This document shows, in pieces, positions 8,613 through 16,957 of a stretch of DNA of 64,000 bases. The translations under genes were made by a program, and so were the position numbers. The stretch covers positions 1 to 64,000 of the forward strand of contig JAICDB010000004.1 in NCBI GenBank assembly GCA_020063565.1. The letters are read 5' to 3'. Source of the DNA: Clostridiales bacterium. GTDB lineage: Bacteria > Bacillota > DSM-16504 > Desulfitibacterales > JAICDB01. The notes under the pieces were generated by a model. It was not told the origin of the DNA. It was given only the letters and a program-made list of their open reading frames with translations, and did no database searches. How positions within the stretch are numbered: the first letter of the stretch is position 1; each line of letters starts with the position of its first letter.

Positions 8613-8825
8613 ATGAATAAGATGATAGTTGACCGGTTAGAAGGTAGTATTGTTGTTTTGGAATACAAAGGGAAAACATATGAATTTCCTGGTGAACTTT
8701 TACCCGAGGAAGTAAAAGAAGGTGATGTGCTGAAGGTTAGTTTTAAGGTTGATAAAAATGCTACAGTAAAGAGAAAGAAGGAAATTGAAAAATTGATGGA
8801 TGAGGTTTTTAATTTGCAAAAATGA
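8613..8825 (+). CDS. DUF3006 small protein
   Basis: This 70-residue beta-rich protein (MIVDRLEGSIVVLEYKGKTY, then ELLPEEVKEGDVLKV) matches the DUF3006 pattern. It starts directly after the stop of the MBL lipoprotein, so the two are translationally coupled. No biochemical role is established. DUF3006 genes recur beside ComEC-like MBL hydrolases, which suggests a partner or accessory role. Confidence 0.85.
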   Translation: MNKMIVDRLEGSIVVLEYKGKTYEFPGELLPEEVKEGDVLKVSFKVDKNATVKRKKEIEKLMDEVFNLQK

Positions 8826-8849
8826 AAGGGGTGAAAACAATGTAAGTAA

Positions 8850-9023
8850 CATTTAGATGAAAAGTATAAGCCGGATGGCTATAATGTTGGAATAAATGTT
8901 GGTGCTGCAGCTGGACAGACAATAATGCATGTTCATATTCATCTTATTCCGAGATATAAAGGTGATATAGATGATCCTACTGGTGAGGTAAGGGGAGTTA
9001 TACCGGAAAAGAGGATTTATTAA
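8850..9023 (+). pseudogene. HIT-family hydrolase fragment
   Basis: The open frame after a stop at 8847-8849 encodes 57 residues ending in the histidine triad motif HVHIHLIP and a typical HIT tail (GVIPEKRIY). The front half, including the nucleotide-binding start of the domain, is missing and there is no start codon. It is a decayed copy of a histidine-triad nucleotide hydrolase. Confidence 0.85.
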
Positions 9024-9031
9024 TATTTAGG

Positions 9032-9226
9032 GTGATCAAATTGACTATTATTAAAGAAATGGAAAGTAGTTTCAAAAGACGTCAGACTTCTTATAAAATG
9101 GTAACAATTTTAGCGATGCTTGAGAAGTGCTCTTCAAAAGGAGTAGCTAATATTCAGAACGTTGTAGAATATTTTGCAGATTTTTATAAAAAGAGGAACC
9201 AATCCCTCTGTATGTCCTCATCGTAA
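9032..9226 (+). pseudogene. Fragment of an unrecognised larger protein
   Basis: A GTG-started 64-residue ORF holds a helical segment (TSYKMVTILAMLEKCSSKG, then VEYFADFYKKRNQ). Segments of this look occur near the ends of some large helicase or restriction-type proteins, but I cannot assign it. It lies between a HIT fragment and a sirtuin fragment, overlaps the latter in another frame, and ends without a domain boundary, so I treat it as debris. Confidence 0.4.
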
Positions 9227-9236
9227 GGGAGTTTTA

Positions 9237-9400
9237 CAATTGGGTGTAATTTTGTTTGGCGACCCGATGGCTCCTGACTTTTTTGAAGCTGAAAGAGCGT
9301 TAACTGAATGTGATCTTCTTTTAGTTGCCGGAATAAGCTTGCAGCAGGTTTATCCTGTTACCGGAATTTCTCAATATGCGGATAAACTAGTAATAAAGAC
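9237..9400 (+). pseudogene. Sirtuin (Sir2-like) C-terminal fragment
   Basis: The frame encodes GVILFGDPMAPDFFEAER, then CDLLLVAGISLQQVYPVTG and ADKLVIKTN. These correspond to the back half of an NAD-dependent sirtuin Rossmann fold: the FGE-type block, the GTSL block and the final LVIIN strand. The zinc ribbon and NAD-binding front are gone. The fragment runs on in frame into unrelated sequence and then a piece of MBL gene. Confidence 0.65.
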
Positions 9401-9479
9401 TAATCATCATAAATGCCGCAATTTTTTGTGGCGTTTTTTGATATGGATTAAAAATGATGTACGAAATTCCAAATCAAGC

Positions 9480-9638
9480 AATTCGGTACCGGGTGAGGCG
9501 AATGCTATAAAAGAAGAAACTGATGTCACCGGAATTCTTAAAGTTCACGTCATTGACGTCGGCCAGGCTGACTCGATTCTTGTACAGCTTCCGTCAGGTG
9601 AAAATATTCTAATTGATAACTGCCGGAGATGTTGTTGA
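9480..9638 (+). pseudogene. Duplicated fragment of the MBL lipoprotein gene
   Basis: The frame reads ILKVHVIDVGQADSILVQ, then PSGENILID, before ending in an unrelated tail. This is nearly identical in protein sequence to the start of the MBL domain encoded at about 7530-7610 (VLKVHFIDVGQADSILVQ), but with many silent differences. It looks like the leftover of an older paralogue or diverged duplication that lost everything after the first strands. Confidence 0.8.
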
Positions 9639-9706
9639 GGATGAAGTTTTTAAGTGAGGTTATCACAATTTAAAACTTTTTTTAATAAATTTTCAAGAGT
9701 AAAGTA

Positions 9707-9751
9707 CCGGTTATTGGAAATTGAGCTTTGCCCCAATGATCGGCTTTTTTT
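9707..9751 (+). terminator. Terminator closing the decay zone
   Basis: CCGGTTATTGG pairs with CCAATGATCGG (two G-U pairs), followed by CTTTTTTT. Confidence 0.7.
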
Positions 9752-9896
9752 ATGTTTATAATAAGTAATTTCTATTTCGGGTTTGAGACTTGGAAAACAT
9801 AGATTATAAAAGTGCCGCCCTGAATTATAGTAAAATTCTTTTTAAAAAAAGAAGGATTTTTTTAGGGAAAACAGAATGCAAATATACAATAATTAG

Positions 9897-9925
9897 TTTA
9901 TACAAAAATCCATTTATGCTAATAT
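9897..9925 (+). promoter_or_regulatory. Promoter of the GntR-TRAP operon
   Basis: TTTATA at 9897-9902 and TAATAT at 9920-9925 with 17-base spacing. Transcription would start just before the GntR-type palindrome. Confidence 0.55.
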
Positions 9926-9937
9926 TTTATTATCGGG

Positions 9938-9948
9938 TGGTCAGACCA
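9938..9948 (+). promoter_or_regulatory. FadR/GntR-type operator
   Basis: The perfect palindrome TGGTCAGACCA lies between the promoter and the ATG at 9949. TGGTnnnACCA is the classic FadR-subfamily half-site arrangement, so the downstream regulator most likely represses its own operon here. Confidence 0.8.
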
Positions 9949-10689
9949 ATGAAAAAGAGTAGTACAATGCAACCAATTCAGAAAAAAAGAACATATGAGC
10001 TTGTGGTAGAGCAAATCAAAGAGTTATTATCCGGCGACGACTTTAAACCGGGTGATCGACTACCCACTGAACAAGAAATTGCATCTACAATGGGAGTAAG
10101 TCGTGCAACAGTACGGGAAGCGATGATTGTACTTGAGAGATCAGGGTTAGTGGAGATCTGTCCCGGTCGGGGGATAGTGGTTTGTGAATATAATAAACAT
10201 CAGGTGAATGAGCCTATTATAGAAGTACTAAAACGGGATGGTAAGAATGTCCTGGATTTACTGGATTTTCGGAAAGGAATAGAAGTGGAAGCAGCTTATT
10301 TGGCAGCTGTGAGGATTAACAAAGAAAACCAACAAGAGTTAAGAAATGCTTACAAAGAATTGAAACGAGCAGTACAAGAAGGTGCTTTAGGGGCAGAAGA
10401 GGATAGGTTTTTTCATAGAGTCATTGCTCATATTTCAGGTAATCACCTTTTTGAAAGGGTGATGGATACAATTGAAGATTTACTAAAAGATGCTCAGGCA
10501 AAAACCAGGGCTGATTCAATGAGAAGGCCGGGGCAACCCCAAATTGTGTTAAAAGAACACGAGAGGATTATGAATGCAATTATACGTGGTGACGGCGATG
10601 AAGCAAGAAATGCTATGAGAGTACATCTTGACAATGTAGCAGCAAAAATTCATCATGTTTTAAAAATGGATAGCAGTAAGGGGAGGTGA
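9949..10689 (+). CDS. GntR-family regulator, FadR/FCD subfamily
   Basis: This 246-residue regulator has an N-terminal winged helix (LPTEQEIASTMGVSRATVRE as the recognition region, residues ~40-60). An all-helical FCD ligand-binding domain follows, with the expected metal or acid-binding residues (D in DLLDFRKGIE, H in FFHRVIAHISG, H in KEHERIMNAI). FCD proteins usually sense organic acids. I take the ATG at 9949 because the product then starts as the family does. The longer TTG start at 9790 adds unrelated residues and would span the promoter and operator. It heads a TRAP/LarA-like operon and probably controls it in response to the transported acid. Confidence 0.9.
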   Translation: MKKSSTMQPIQKKRTYELVVEQIKELLSGDDFKPGDRLPTEQEIASTMGVSRATVREAMIVLERSGLVEICPGRGIVVCEYNKHQVNEPIIEVLKRDGKNVLDLLDFRKGIEVEAAYLAAVRINKENQQELRNAYKELKRAVQEGALGAEEDRFFHRVIAHISGNHLFERVMDTIEDLLKDAQAKTRADSMRRPGQPQIVLKEHERIMNAIIRGDGDEARNAMRVHLDNVAAKIHHVLKMDSSKGR

Positions 10690-10775
10690 TGGACACCGGA
10701 ATTGAAAAGCTGGTATTGAGATTCCAATCTGATGAGTAAACAAAAACATTTCTAGAGAAAGGAGTAATATATAAA

Positions 10776-11798
10776 ATGAAATTATGGAGAAGTAAAACAC
10801 TGGGATTATTAGTAATATTGATATTAACTGTTTCTCTTGTTGGTTGTAGTTCAGGTGGAGGAGAAGGCTCTGGCAGGAAATTTTTGACAATCTCCACTGC
10901 ATCTACTGGAGGAACTTATTATCCGGTTGGTGTGGGAATGGCTACTCTCTGGACTGAAAAGCTAGCAGGTGAAGGTATAAAAGTATCAGCTCAATCTTCA
11001 GCAGGTTCTGTAGAAAACGTAGATATTTTGCGCAAAGGTGAAGCTGAATTGGCAATTATGCAGGGCTTGATTGGAGCTATGGCATGGAAAGGCAAGGGAG
11101 TCTTTGAAGGTAAAAAATATGAAGGTTTACGTTCTATTTCCATGTTATGGCCTAATGTAGAGCATTTCGTACTGGCTGAGGAAACCGTTAAGACCGGAAA
11201 TATTATGGATATTAAAGGCATTCGTATGTCCGTAGGACCTTCCGGGAGTGGTACCGAACGTTCTACACTCACTATCCTTGAAGGATTAGGACTAAGTACC
11301 GGTGATATTACACCCGAATACCTGGGTTATACAGAGGCCGCGACAGCAATGAAAGACGGGCGAATTCAGGGAGCTTCTATGCCTGCAGGCCCTCCGGTGG
11401 CGGCAGTGGCAGATTTATTTGCGAGCCCTATTGATGTTCAGGTCCTTGAGTTTACTGAAGAAAACCTAAAGGGTATCAATAGTGTATTCGATACCTGGTA
11501 CATGTATGAAATTCCGGCCGGAACATACAGCGGTCAAGATAAACCCATCCAGACTATCGCACAGCCTAACTGGTTGGCTGTAAGTGATACTACTGACGAA
11601 GAAGTAGTTTATAAACTAACAAAAACTTTGTTTGAAAACTTGGATTATATGTACGGTGTGCATGATAGTGCTAAAAACATTAAATTGGAAACTGCATTAT
11701 CCGGGTTGCCGGCTCCGTTACATCCCGGGGCGTATAAATATTATAAGGAGCAGGGTATGGAAATACCGGAGAAGTTGATTCCCCCGGAATTGAAATAA
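10776..11798 (+). CDS. TRAP transporter substrate-binding lipoprotein, TAXI family
   Basis: This 340-residue exported receptor has a lipoprotein signal with the lipobox LVGC (Cys at residue ~24), then a Ser/Gly linker. The TAXI-family binding domain follows, with TISTASTGGTYYPVG, QSSAGSVENV, VGPSGSGTE and the later NWLAVSD block. It should capture an organic acid outside the membrane and deliver it to the TRAP permease. The AGAAAGGAG site fits the ATG. A G/C-rich palindrome separates it from the permease gene, which usually serves to raise receptor levels over permease. Confidence 0.92.
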   Translation: MKLWRSKTLGLLVILILTVSLVGCSSGGGEGSGRKFLTISTASTGGTYYPVGVGMATLWTEKLAGEGIKVSAQSSAGSVENVDILRKGEAELAIMQGLIGAMAWKGKGVFEGKKYEGLRSISMLWPNVEHFVLAEETVKTGNIMDIKGIRMSVGPSGSGTERSTLTILEGLGLSTGDITPEYLGYTEAATAMKDGRIQGASMPAGPPVAAVADLFASPIDVQVLEFTEENLKGINSVFDTWYMYEIPAGTYSGQDKPIQTIAQPNWLAVSDTTDEEVVYKLTKTLFENLDYMYGVHDSAKNIKLETALSGLPAPLHPGAYKYYKEQGMEIPEKLIPPELK

Positions 11799-11820
11799 CA
11801 GTTAAGAAATAATGATGGGT

Positions 11821-11844
11821 GAGGGGCAAAATTTTGCCCCTCTT
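11821..11844 (+). terminator. Attenuator between TRAP receptor and permease
   Basis: GAGGGGCAAAA pairs with TTTTGCCCCTC, followed by only TTTG. It is a leaky terminator or mRNA stabiliser inside the operon. Confidence 0.6.
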
Positions 11845-11878
11845 TGTAAACTTCCAATCCAAGGAGTGACAATGACTG

Positions 11879-13807
11879 ATGAAACAGCAGAAACAGGTGA
11901 AAACAAAACAACAATTTAAAAAACGAAAATTTGCCGGTACCAAAGGAAAAGCGGTAGCGGCCGTTGCTGTTTTATTTTCTATTTTTCAAATCTGGGTTAA
12001 CAGTATCGGTGTTGTACCGGGGATTTTCAGAAATGCTATTCACTTGAGCTTTTTGCTGGTATTAACATTTATTTTATATCCGGCAACCAAGAAGTCCCCC
12101 AAAGATAAATTATCAAAACTGGATATTATTTTAATTATTCTCGGTATTTCGGTAGGAGCCTATATAGTATTCTTTTACAATGACTTACACATGAATCGCG
12201 GTTCAATACCTGTTACCCGCGATTATCTATTTGCCGTACTGGCCATTATACTGACTTTAGAGGCTGCCAGACGGGTGGTAGGCTGGTTAATTCCTGCCAT
12301 TTCGATCTTTTTTTTAGTGTATGCAGCGTACGGGCCTTATTTTCCCGGTGTTTTTGGTCATGCCGGTATAGATTGGACTCGTATACTTTATCGGATGTAT
12401 CTAACTTATGAAGGCTTATTTGGTATTACATTGACGGTTTCAGCAACATTTATCTTTCTCTTTATCCTTTTTGGTGCTTTTCTTAACATTAGCGGAGGTG
12501 CTGATTTATTTAACGATCTTGCACTTTCCCTGGCCGGTAAGCGCCGCGGCGGCCCCGCTCATGTAGCGGTTATTTCCAGTGCCTTGATGGGAACTTTAAG
12601 CGGAAGTCCGGCTGCAAATGTGGCTACAACGGGATCATTTACCATTCCTTTAATGAAAAAAATAGGGTATAAGCCGTATTTTGCAGGAGCTGTTGAAGCA
12701 GCTGCTTCAACAGGAGGGATGATAATGCCGCCAATTATGGGGGCTGCTGCGTTTCTGATGTCTTCATTTTTAGGAATACCTTATTTACGTATTGTGGTAG
12801 CTGCAATCATTCCTTCAATACTCTATTATGCCGCCATCATGATTATTGTTGACCTTGAAGCTAAAAAACTCGGTATAAAAGGAATGGAACCTCAGGAAAT
12901 TCCCAGTTTGAAAAAGGTATTATTATCTCGAGGTTTGTTGCTCTTACCGATAATAGTAGTTATCTGGGCTCTGGTAACCGGTAAAACGCCCCTTTATGCA
13001 GGTTTTGCCGGCATAATTTCTACAATTGTAGCCAGTTATTCCAATAAGGAAACCAGAATTGGCCTGAAAAAACTACTGCTGGCCCTGGAAGAGGGTGCCA
13101 TGGGATCAATCCAGGTGGGTGTTGCCTGTGCCTCTGTGGGAATTATTGTAGGTGTGGCAGCAATGACAGGGATTGGTTCAGTATTAGCCTATAACATTGT
13201 TAAAATTTCCGGTGGGTCCGCTTTCGTAGCACTGGCATTAGTTATGCTGACTTCTATCGTGCTAAGTTTTGGTCTGCCATCCACAGCATTGTATATTATT
13301 GTTTCAGTGGTTGCTGCTCCTGCGCTGGTAAAAGTAGGTATAATTCCTTTAGCAGCCCATTTCTTTGTGTTCTGGTTTGGTGCTCTTTCCAATGTAACCC
13401 CGCCGGTAGCATTGGCTTCCTATACCGCAGGGGGAATTGCAGGAGACGATCCCATGAAAACCGCATGGACGGCTTTAAAAATGACTCTGGCCGGATTTAT
13501 TATACCCTTTATGTTTGCTTTTAACCCGGTGATTCTCTTCGAAACCCCAAGTGTTGTAAAGGTAGTCATTGCTGTAGTCACCGGGTTAATTGGGGTTTTT
13601 GCCCTTGCTGTAGCTACGGAACGCTACTTTTTGCGCAAGTTACTCAGGCTTGAGCAGCTGCTATTTTTGACAGGGGCATTGTTGATGATCAAACCTGGTC
13701 TGACAACCGACGTGAGCGGGCTTGTTATATTAGCCATTGCTTTGGGAATTCACTATTTTACTCGCAATAAAAACAAGGCCGATGAAGGAGCGGTTATCTT
13801 ACGATGA
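11879..13807 (+). CDS. TRAP transporter fused 4TM/12TM permease
   Basis: This 642-residue membrane protein fuses the small (DctQ-like) and large (DctM-like) TRAP subunits, the form that pairs with TAXI receptors. The conserved large-subunit blocks are visible: SGSPAANVATTGSFTIP near residue 243, AASTGGMIMPPIMGAAAF near residue 280, and FGLPSTALYIIV plus ALSNVTPPVALASY near residues 465-515. It uses an ion gradient to import the acid bound by the receptor. It overlaps the next gene by four bases (ATGA), so the LarA-like protein is translationally coupled. Confidence 0.93.
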   Translation: MKQQKQVKTKQQFKKRKFAGTKGKAVAAVAVLFSIFQIWVNSIGVVPGIFRNAIHLSFLLVLTFILYPATKKSPKDKLSKLDIILIILGISVGAYIVFFYNDLHMNRGSIPVTRDYLFAVLAIILTLEAARRVVGWLIPAISIFFLVYAAYGPYFPGVFGHAGIDWTRILYRMYLTYEGLFGITLTVSATFIFLFILFGAFLNISGGADLFNDLALSLAGKRRGGPAHVAVISSALMGTLSGSPAANVATTGSFTIPLMKKIGYKPYFAGAVEAAASTGGMIMPPIMGAAAFLMSSFLGIPYLRIVVAAIIPSILYYAAIMIIVDLEAKKLGIKGMEPQEIPSLKKVLLSRGLLLLPIIVVIWALVTGKTPLYAGFAGIISTIVASYSNKETRIGLKKLLLALEEGAMGSIQVGVACASVGIIVGVAAMTGIGSVLAYNIVKISGGSAFVALALVMLTSIVLSFGLPSTALYIIVSVVAAPALVKVGIIPLAAHFFVFWFGALSNVTPPVALASYTAGGIAGDDPMKTAWTALKMTLAGFIIPFMFAFNPVILFETPSVVKVVIAVVTGLIGVFALAVATERYFLRKLLRLEQLLFLTGALLMIKPGLTTDVSGLVILAIALGIHYFTRNKNKADEGAVILR

Positions 13808-15051
13808 ATGAATATCCGAAATTTTATAAGGTAAAACAAAATTTTCCAAGCCCGAAGATAACAAATATTAAACAGGCAGTTAAAAAGGCGGTAACGGAAA
13901 TGGCTGTGGCAGATAAAATTTCCCCTGGAGATGAAATTGCTATTACGGCAGGTAGCCGCGGAATTACTAATATGCCTGAAATATTAAGATTACTGGGTGA
14001 GGAGATACGGGCCTTAGGCGGTGTACCGTTTCTTGTTGCTGCCATGGGTAGCCATGGCGGCGGCACCGGAGCGGGAATGCTGGATGTATTGCAAGGATTG
14101 GGAATTACGCCGGATACTGTAAATATGCCTGTAAAGGCTTCTGAAAAAGTGGCATACTTGCAGGATACTGAGAGCGGTTTTCCCGTTTACTGTGCAGAAG
14201 AAGCCTATTCCGCCAAAGGAATAATTGTTATAAACCGGGTTAAGGCACATACTGCTTTTCGCGGCCCCCATGAAAGCGGACTGTTGAAAATGTTATCAGT
14301 CGGTTTGGGCAGAGCGAAAGGTGCAGCTTCCGTACACAGTTTAGGGCCTGCTAAAATAGCTCAAGCTGTCAAGGAAGTTGGCAGCACGGTTTTAAAACGG
14401 GCGCCGGTAATCGGCGGTATCGGTATAGTTGAAAACGGCAATGAAGAAACAGCCATAATTAAAGGTATAAAACCCGCCGGTTTTGAAGAGACAGATAAAA
14501 AGTTATTGGAAAAGGCAAAAAGTCTCGCACCATCGTTACCTGTGGAACAAGCTGATTTGTTAGTTGTACAGGAAATGGGTAAAAATTACAGTGGGACAGG
14601 TATGGATACCAACGTAATTGGCCGCTTTTATCTTGAGGGTATTCCTGAGCCTGAAACGCCCAGTATAACTAGAATTGTAGTTTTAGGTTTATCGGAGGCT
14701 TCCCATGGTAATGCTAATGGAATTGGCCTGGCAGATTTTACAACTCAAAGACTTTTTGATGCTATAGACCTTGAAAAAACGTATTTAAACGGTCTAACCA
14801 CTAACTTTTTGCAGCGCATAAAAATTCCCATCATTATGCCTGATGATGAACAAGCAATTACTAAGGCCTGGGAAAGCCTGCGCTTAAAGAATGCTGAAGA
14901 AGCCAAAGTCGTAATTATTCATGACACATTGAACCTTAATGAATTGTATATTTCAGATGCCCTTCTAGAAGAAGTGGCTCAATTGGATTATGTTGAAGTT
15001 GAAAAAGAATGCACCCTCTGTTTTAAGCAGGGAGCGCTTAAAATCAGATGA
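13804..15051 (+). CDS. LarA-like (DUF2088) protein, possible hydroxyacid racemase homologue
   Basis: This 415-residue protein has the LarA N-terminal domain pattern. ITAGSRGITNMPEIL comes near residue 42, AAMGSHGGGTGAGM near residue 77, and the long loop with NRVKAHTAFRGPHESGLLKM near residues 140-160 carries the His and Lys residues expected near a nickel-pincer cofactor. LarA racemises lactate. Homologues (LarAH) act on other 2-hydroxy acids. The C-terminal half diverges from LarA and ends with ECTLCFKQG. Being the last gene of a GntR-TRAP operon, it probably processes the imported acid. The larB/larC/larE cofactor genes are not in this window, so activity is inferred. Confidence 0.8.
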   Translation: MNEYPKFYKVKQNFPSPKITNIKQAVKKAVTEMAVADKISPGDEIAITAGSRGITNMPEILRLLGEEIRALGGVPFLVAAMGSHGGGTGAGMLDVLQGLGITPDTVNMPVKASEKVAYLQDTESGFPVYCAEEAYSAKGIIVINRVKAHTAFRGPHESGLLKMLSVGLGRAKGAASVHSLGPAKIAQAVKEVGSTVLKRAPVIGGIGIVENGNEETAIIKGIKPAGFEETDKKLLEKAKSLAPSLPVEQADLLVVQEMGKNYSGTGMDTNVIGRFYLEGIPEPETPSITRIVVLGLSEASHGNANGIGLADFTTQRLFDAIDLEKTYLNGLTTNFLQRIKIPIIMPDDEQAITKAWESLRLKNAEEAKVVIIHDTLNLNELYISDALLEEVAQLDYVEVEKECTLCFKQGALKIR

Positions 15052-15091
15052 CAGGAAGGTCAGTTTCCCAAGAGGTCAAATGGGATTTGTT

Positions 15092-15126
15092 AGCGATGAA
15101 TGAAAAGTCATTCATCGCTTTTTTCT
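15092..15126 (+). terminator. Terminator of the TRAP-LarA operon
   Basis: AGCGATGAATGA pairs with TCATTCATCGCT across AAAG, followed by TTTTTT. Confidence 0.93.
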
Positions 15127-15153
15127 GCCTGTTTTTAAGGAAAGTAATATATG

Positions 15154-15183
15154 ACTCCTTATATTTTTTAAGGAGTTTTTTTA
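15154..15183 (+). terminator. Second plus-strand terminator overlapping the yolD 3' end
   Basis: ACTCCTTA pairs with TAAGGAGT around an AT loop, followed by TTTTTTT on the plus strand. It also covers the last codons of the minus-strand YolD-like gene and probably shields the two convergent units from each other. Confidence 0.7.
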
Positions 15184-15524
15184 TAATCATAATCTATATT
15201 AACAATTTCTTTTGCATTTAACTTTCTTAAGCCGCTTTCCGTAGCAATGGTTATTTCTCTTTTTACAGTATCTAACCCTTTAACAACCCCTTGTACTTCC
15301 AGATAACTTTCTTCTTGTAAAATTGTGAGCTGAATTTTAGCATCATAATGAAGAGAGTGTTCCAGGATGAATTGAAATTCTTCCCACTGCTGTTCATCAA
15401 AGAGAGGCATCCGGTATTTTTCTTTTTGCTGCAGCTTTTTACGATAATTTTTTAACCTTTCCTTATGTTCCGGCAGCATCATACGGCTGCAGGTGAACTG
15501 GTCATAAATTTTTTTACTACTCAT
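15168..15524 (-). CDS. YolD-like protein
   Basis: This 118-residue protein matches the YolD-like pattern: an N-terminal basic region (MMLPEHKERLKNYRKKLQ), then a beta-rich domain with the family's ending NAKEIVNIDYD. YolD-like genes habitually sit next to Y-family polymerases of the UvrX type. They are induced by DNA damage and may form a polymerase accessory or antitoxin-like unit, but the mechanism is not settled. The gene overlaps the 3' end of the polymerase gene by four bases and shares its SOS promoter. Confidence 0.88.
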   Translation of the reverse strand: MSSKKIYDQFTCSRMMLPEHKERLKNYRKKLQQKEKYRMPLFDEQQWEEFQFILEHSLHYDAKIQLTILQEESYLEVQGVVKGLDTVKREITIATESGLRKLNAKEIVNIDYDYKKTP

Positions 15525-16759
15525 GCTTCATGCCCCCCGATTTTGTTTGCCCGTTCAAAGAGTTGTGCTCCGGAGGTTAAGGAGGATGCTCTAAATAAAC
15601 TGGTTATTCCGAAACGATTTCTGATTTCATCCATAGCATGGCTTAAAGCTATTTTTTGCTCTTCATTATCGAACAAAGACAGCTGTATTTGCTTATCACT
15701 GGCCAGCCCGGAAAGGCTGATACCCGCTGCGCGAATTGGCATTCTATCCCAATATGTATTGAATAATTGCAGTACAACAGGATATACATCCATGGTAATG
15801 GCTGTAGGTTTAGCTAATTTTTTTTGACGGGAAAAACCGGTGGGGTTGTCAAAATTTGCCCCCCGGCAGTAGAGATTTACCACCTTTCCTACCTTTCCAA
15901 TAGTCCTTGCCCTGCGGCAGACTTCCTCTGTCAGCTCCAGAAGTACAACCCTGATTTCCCGCTCACTGCTGTAATCCCTTGGTAAAGTTATGGAATGCCC
16001 TATCCCTTTGCAAGTTTCTGTTGAGCTGGGATTAACTGTAGAGTAATCTATACCGTGGGAATTGAGCCATAGTAACTCCCCTACGGCGCCCCAGCGTTTT
16101 TTTAAACTTTCTTTCGGCAGCCGGGCAAGATTACCGATTGTGAAGACACCTATCCTGTGCAGGTTCTTTTCCATACGAGATCCTACTCCGAACAGATCTT
16201 TTATGGGGAGAGGCCATGTATACCTGGCATAATTTTTATAATTTAATTCAAATATCCCTTCAGAATTTTTTTTGGCAAAATTATCACAAGCCATTTTCGC
16301 TTGCAGAGGGTTTTCACCAATTCCGATTCGACAGCGAACCCCTGTTTCATTTAAAACCTTTTTACTAATTCGGAGTGCCATTTCTCTCGGTGTTCCAAAT
16401 AACCTCTCGCATCCTGTCATGTCAAGAAATTGTTCATCAATTGAGTAGGGAGAGACCCGATCTGTAAACTGCTCGAAAATACCGGTGATTTTAAGGGAAA
16501 CATCAATATATGTCTTCATGTGAGGTTTTGTAAAAATTACACGGGGACAGAGTTTTTTGCATTGCCAGGCAGGCATACCTGTCTTGATTCCATAGGATTT
16601 AGCTTCTTTACTTGCAGCAAGGGCAATTCCATGCCGTCGTTTAGGGTCACCGCACACCACGACAGGTTTTCCCCTCAGTGAAGGGTTTCTGGCCACTTCA
16701 ACACTGGCATAAAAAGATTCCATGTCAGCAAGTAAAATGATGTTAGACAACTTATCCAC
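15521..16759 (-). CDS. Y-family DNA polymerase, UvrX/DinB-like
   Basis: This 412-residue translesion polymerase has the catalytic carboxylates in LLADMESFYASVE (residue ~11) and SPYSIDEQFLDMTG (residue ~105). The SIDEQ form is typical of Bacillus UvrX/YqjW rather than DinB (SIDEA). The thumb helix-hairpin-helix (GVGSRMEKNLHRIGV) and little-finger domain follow. Fingers and palm are complete, so it should be active in error-prone bypass. Two identical LexA boxes flank its -10 element. The start is the ATG with GAGGTGG just upstream. It forms a two-gene SOS operon with the YolD-like gene. Confidence 0.9.
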   Translation of the reverse strand: MDKLSNIILLADMESFYASVEVARNPSLRGKPVVVCGDPKRRHGIALAASKEAKSYGIKTGMPAWQCKKLCPRVIFTKPHMKTYIDVSLKITGIFEQFTDRVSPYSIDEQFLDMTGCERLFGTPREMALRISKKVLNETGVRCRIGIGENPLQAKMACDNFAKKNSEGIFELNYKNYARYTWPLPIKDLFGVGSRMEKNLHRIGVFTIGNLARLPKESLKKRWGAVGELLWLNSHGIDYSTVNPSSTETCKGIGHSITLPRDYSSEREIRVVLLELTEEVCRRARTIGKVGKVVNLYCRGANFDNPTGFSRQKKLAKPTAITMDVYPVVLQLFNTYWDRMPIRAAGISLSGLASDKQIQLSLFDNEEQKIALSHAMDEIRNRFGITSLFRASSLTSGAQLFERANKIGGHEA

Positions 16760-16770
16760 CTCGCATTATC

Positions 16771-16782
16771 GAACATTTGTTC
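16771..16782 (-). promoter_or_regulatory. LexA (SOS) box 1
   Basis: GAACATTTGTTC is a perfect Gram-positive LexA site (GAAC-N4-GTTC). It lies between the start codon and the -10 element of the uvrX-like gene. Confidence 0.93.
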
Positions 16783-16786
16783 CATT

Positions 16787-16792
16787 ATTATA
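16787..16792 (-). promoter_or_regulatory. -10 element of the SOS operon
   Basis: TATAAT on the minus strand lies between the two LexA boxes. The -35 is poorly conserved. The arrangement means LexA could clamp both sides of the polymerase-binding region. Confidence 0.7.
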
Positions 16793-16812
16793 ACATACTC
16801 TTTCCGCAAAGG

Positions 16813-16824
16813 GAACATTTGTTC
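16813..16824 (-). promoter_or_regulatory. LexA (SOS) box 2
   Basis: A second copy of GAACATTTGTTC, identical to box 1 and centred 42 bp from it (four helical turns), so two LexA dimers could sit on the same face of the DNA. Confidence 0.93.
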
Positions 16825-16902
16825 ATTGGAAATATAAGGCAAGAATAAGTTATAATTCCTGATCGTGGTAAAAATTAAAAGCCTAAAAAGCTTAATTTAT
16901 TC

Positions 16903-16931
16903 TTGACAATTATATTTAGTTTTGATAGTAT
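16903..16931 (+). promoter_or_regulatory. Promoter of the SAM-riboswitch/metA transcript
   Basis: TTGACA at 16903-16908 and TAGTAT at 16926-16931 with exactly 17 bases between. Confidence 0.8.
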
Positions 16932-16957
16932 TTTTCTTAAATTTAATATTTAAAATT

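Noticed and set aside
9790-9948. Longer TTG start for the GntR regulator
   Set aside because: The extra residues are not family-like and the segment contains the promoter and the TGGTCAGACCA operator.
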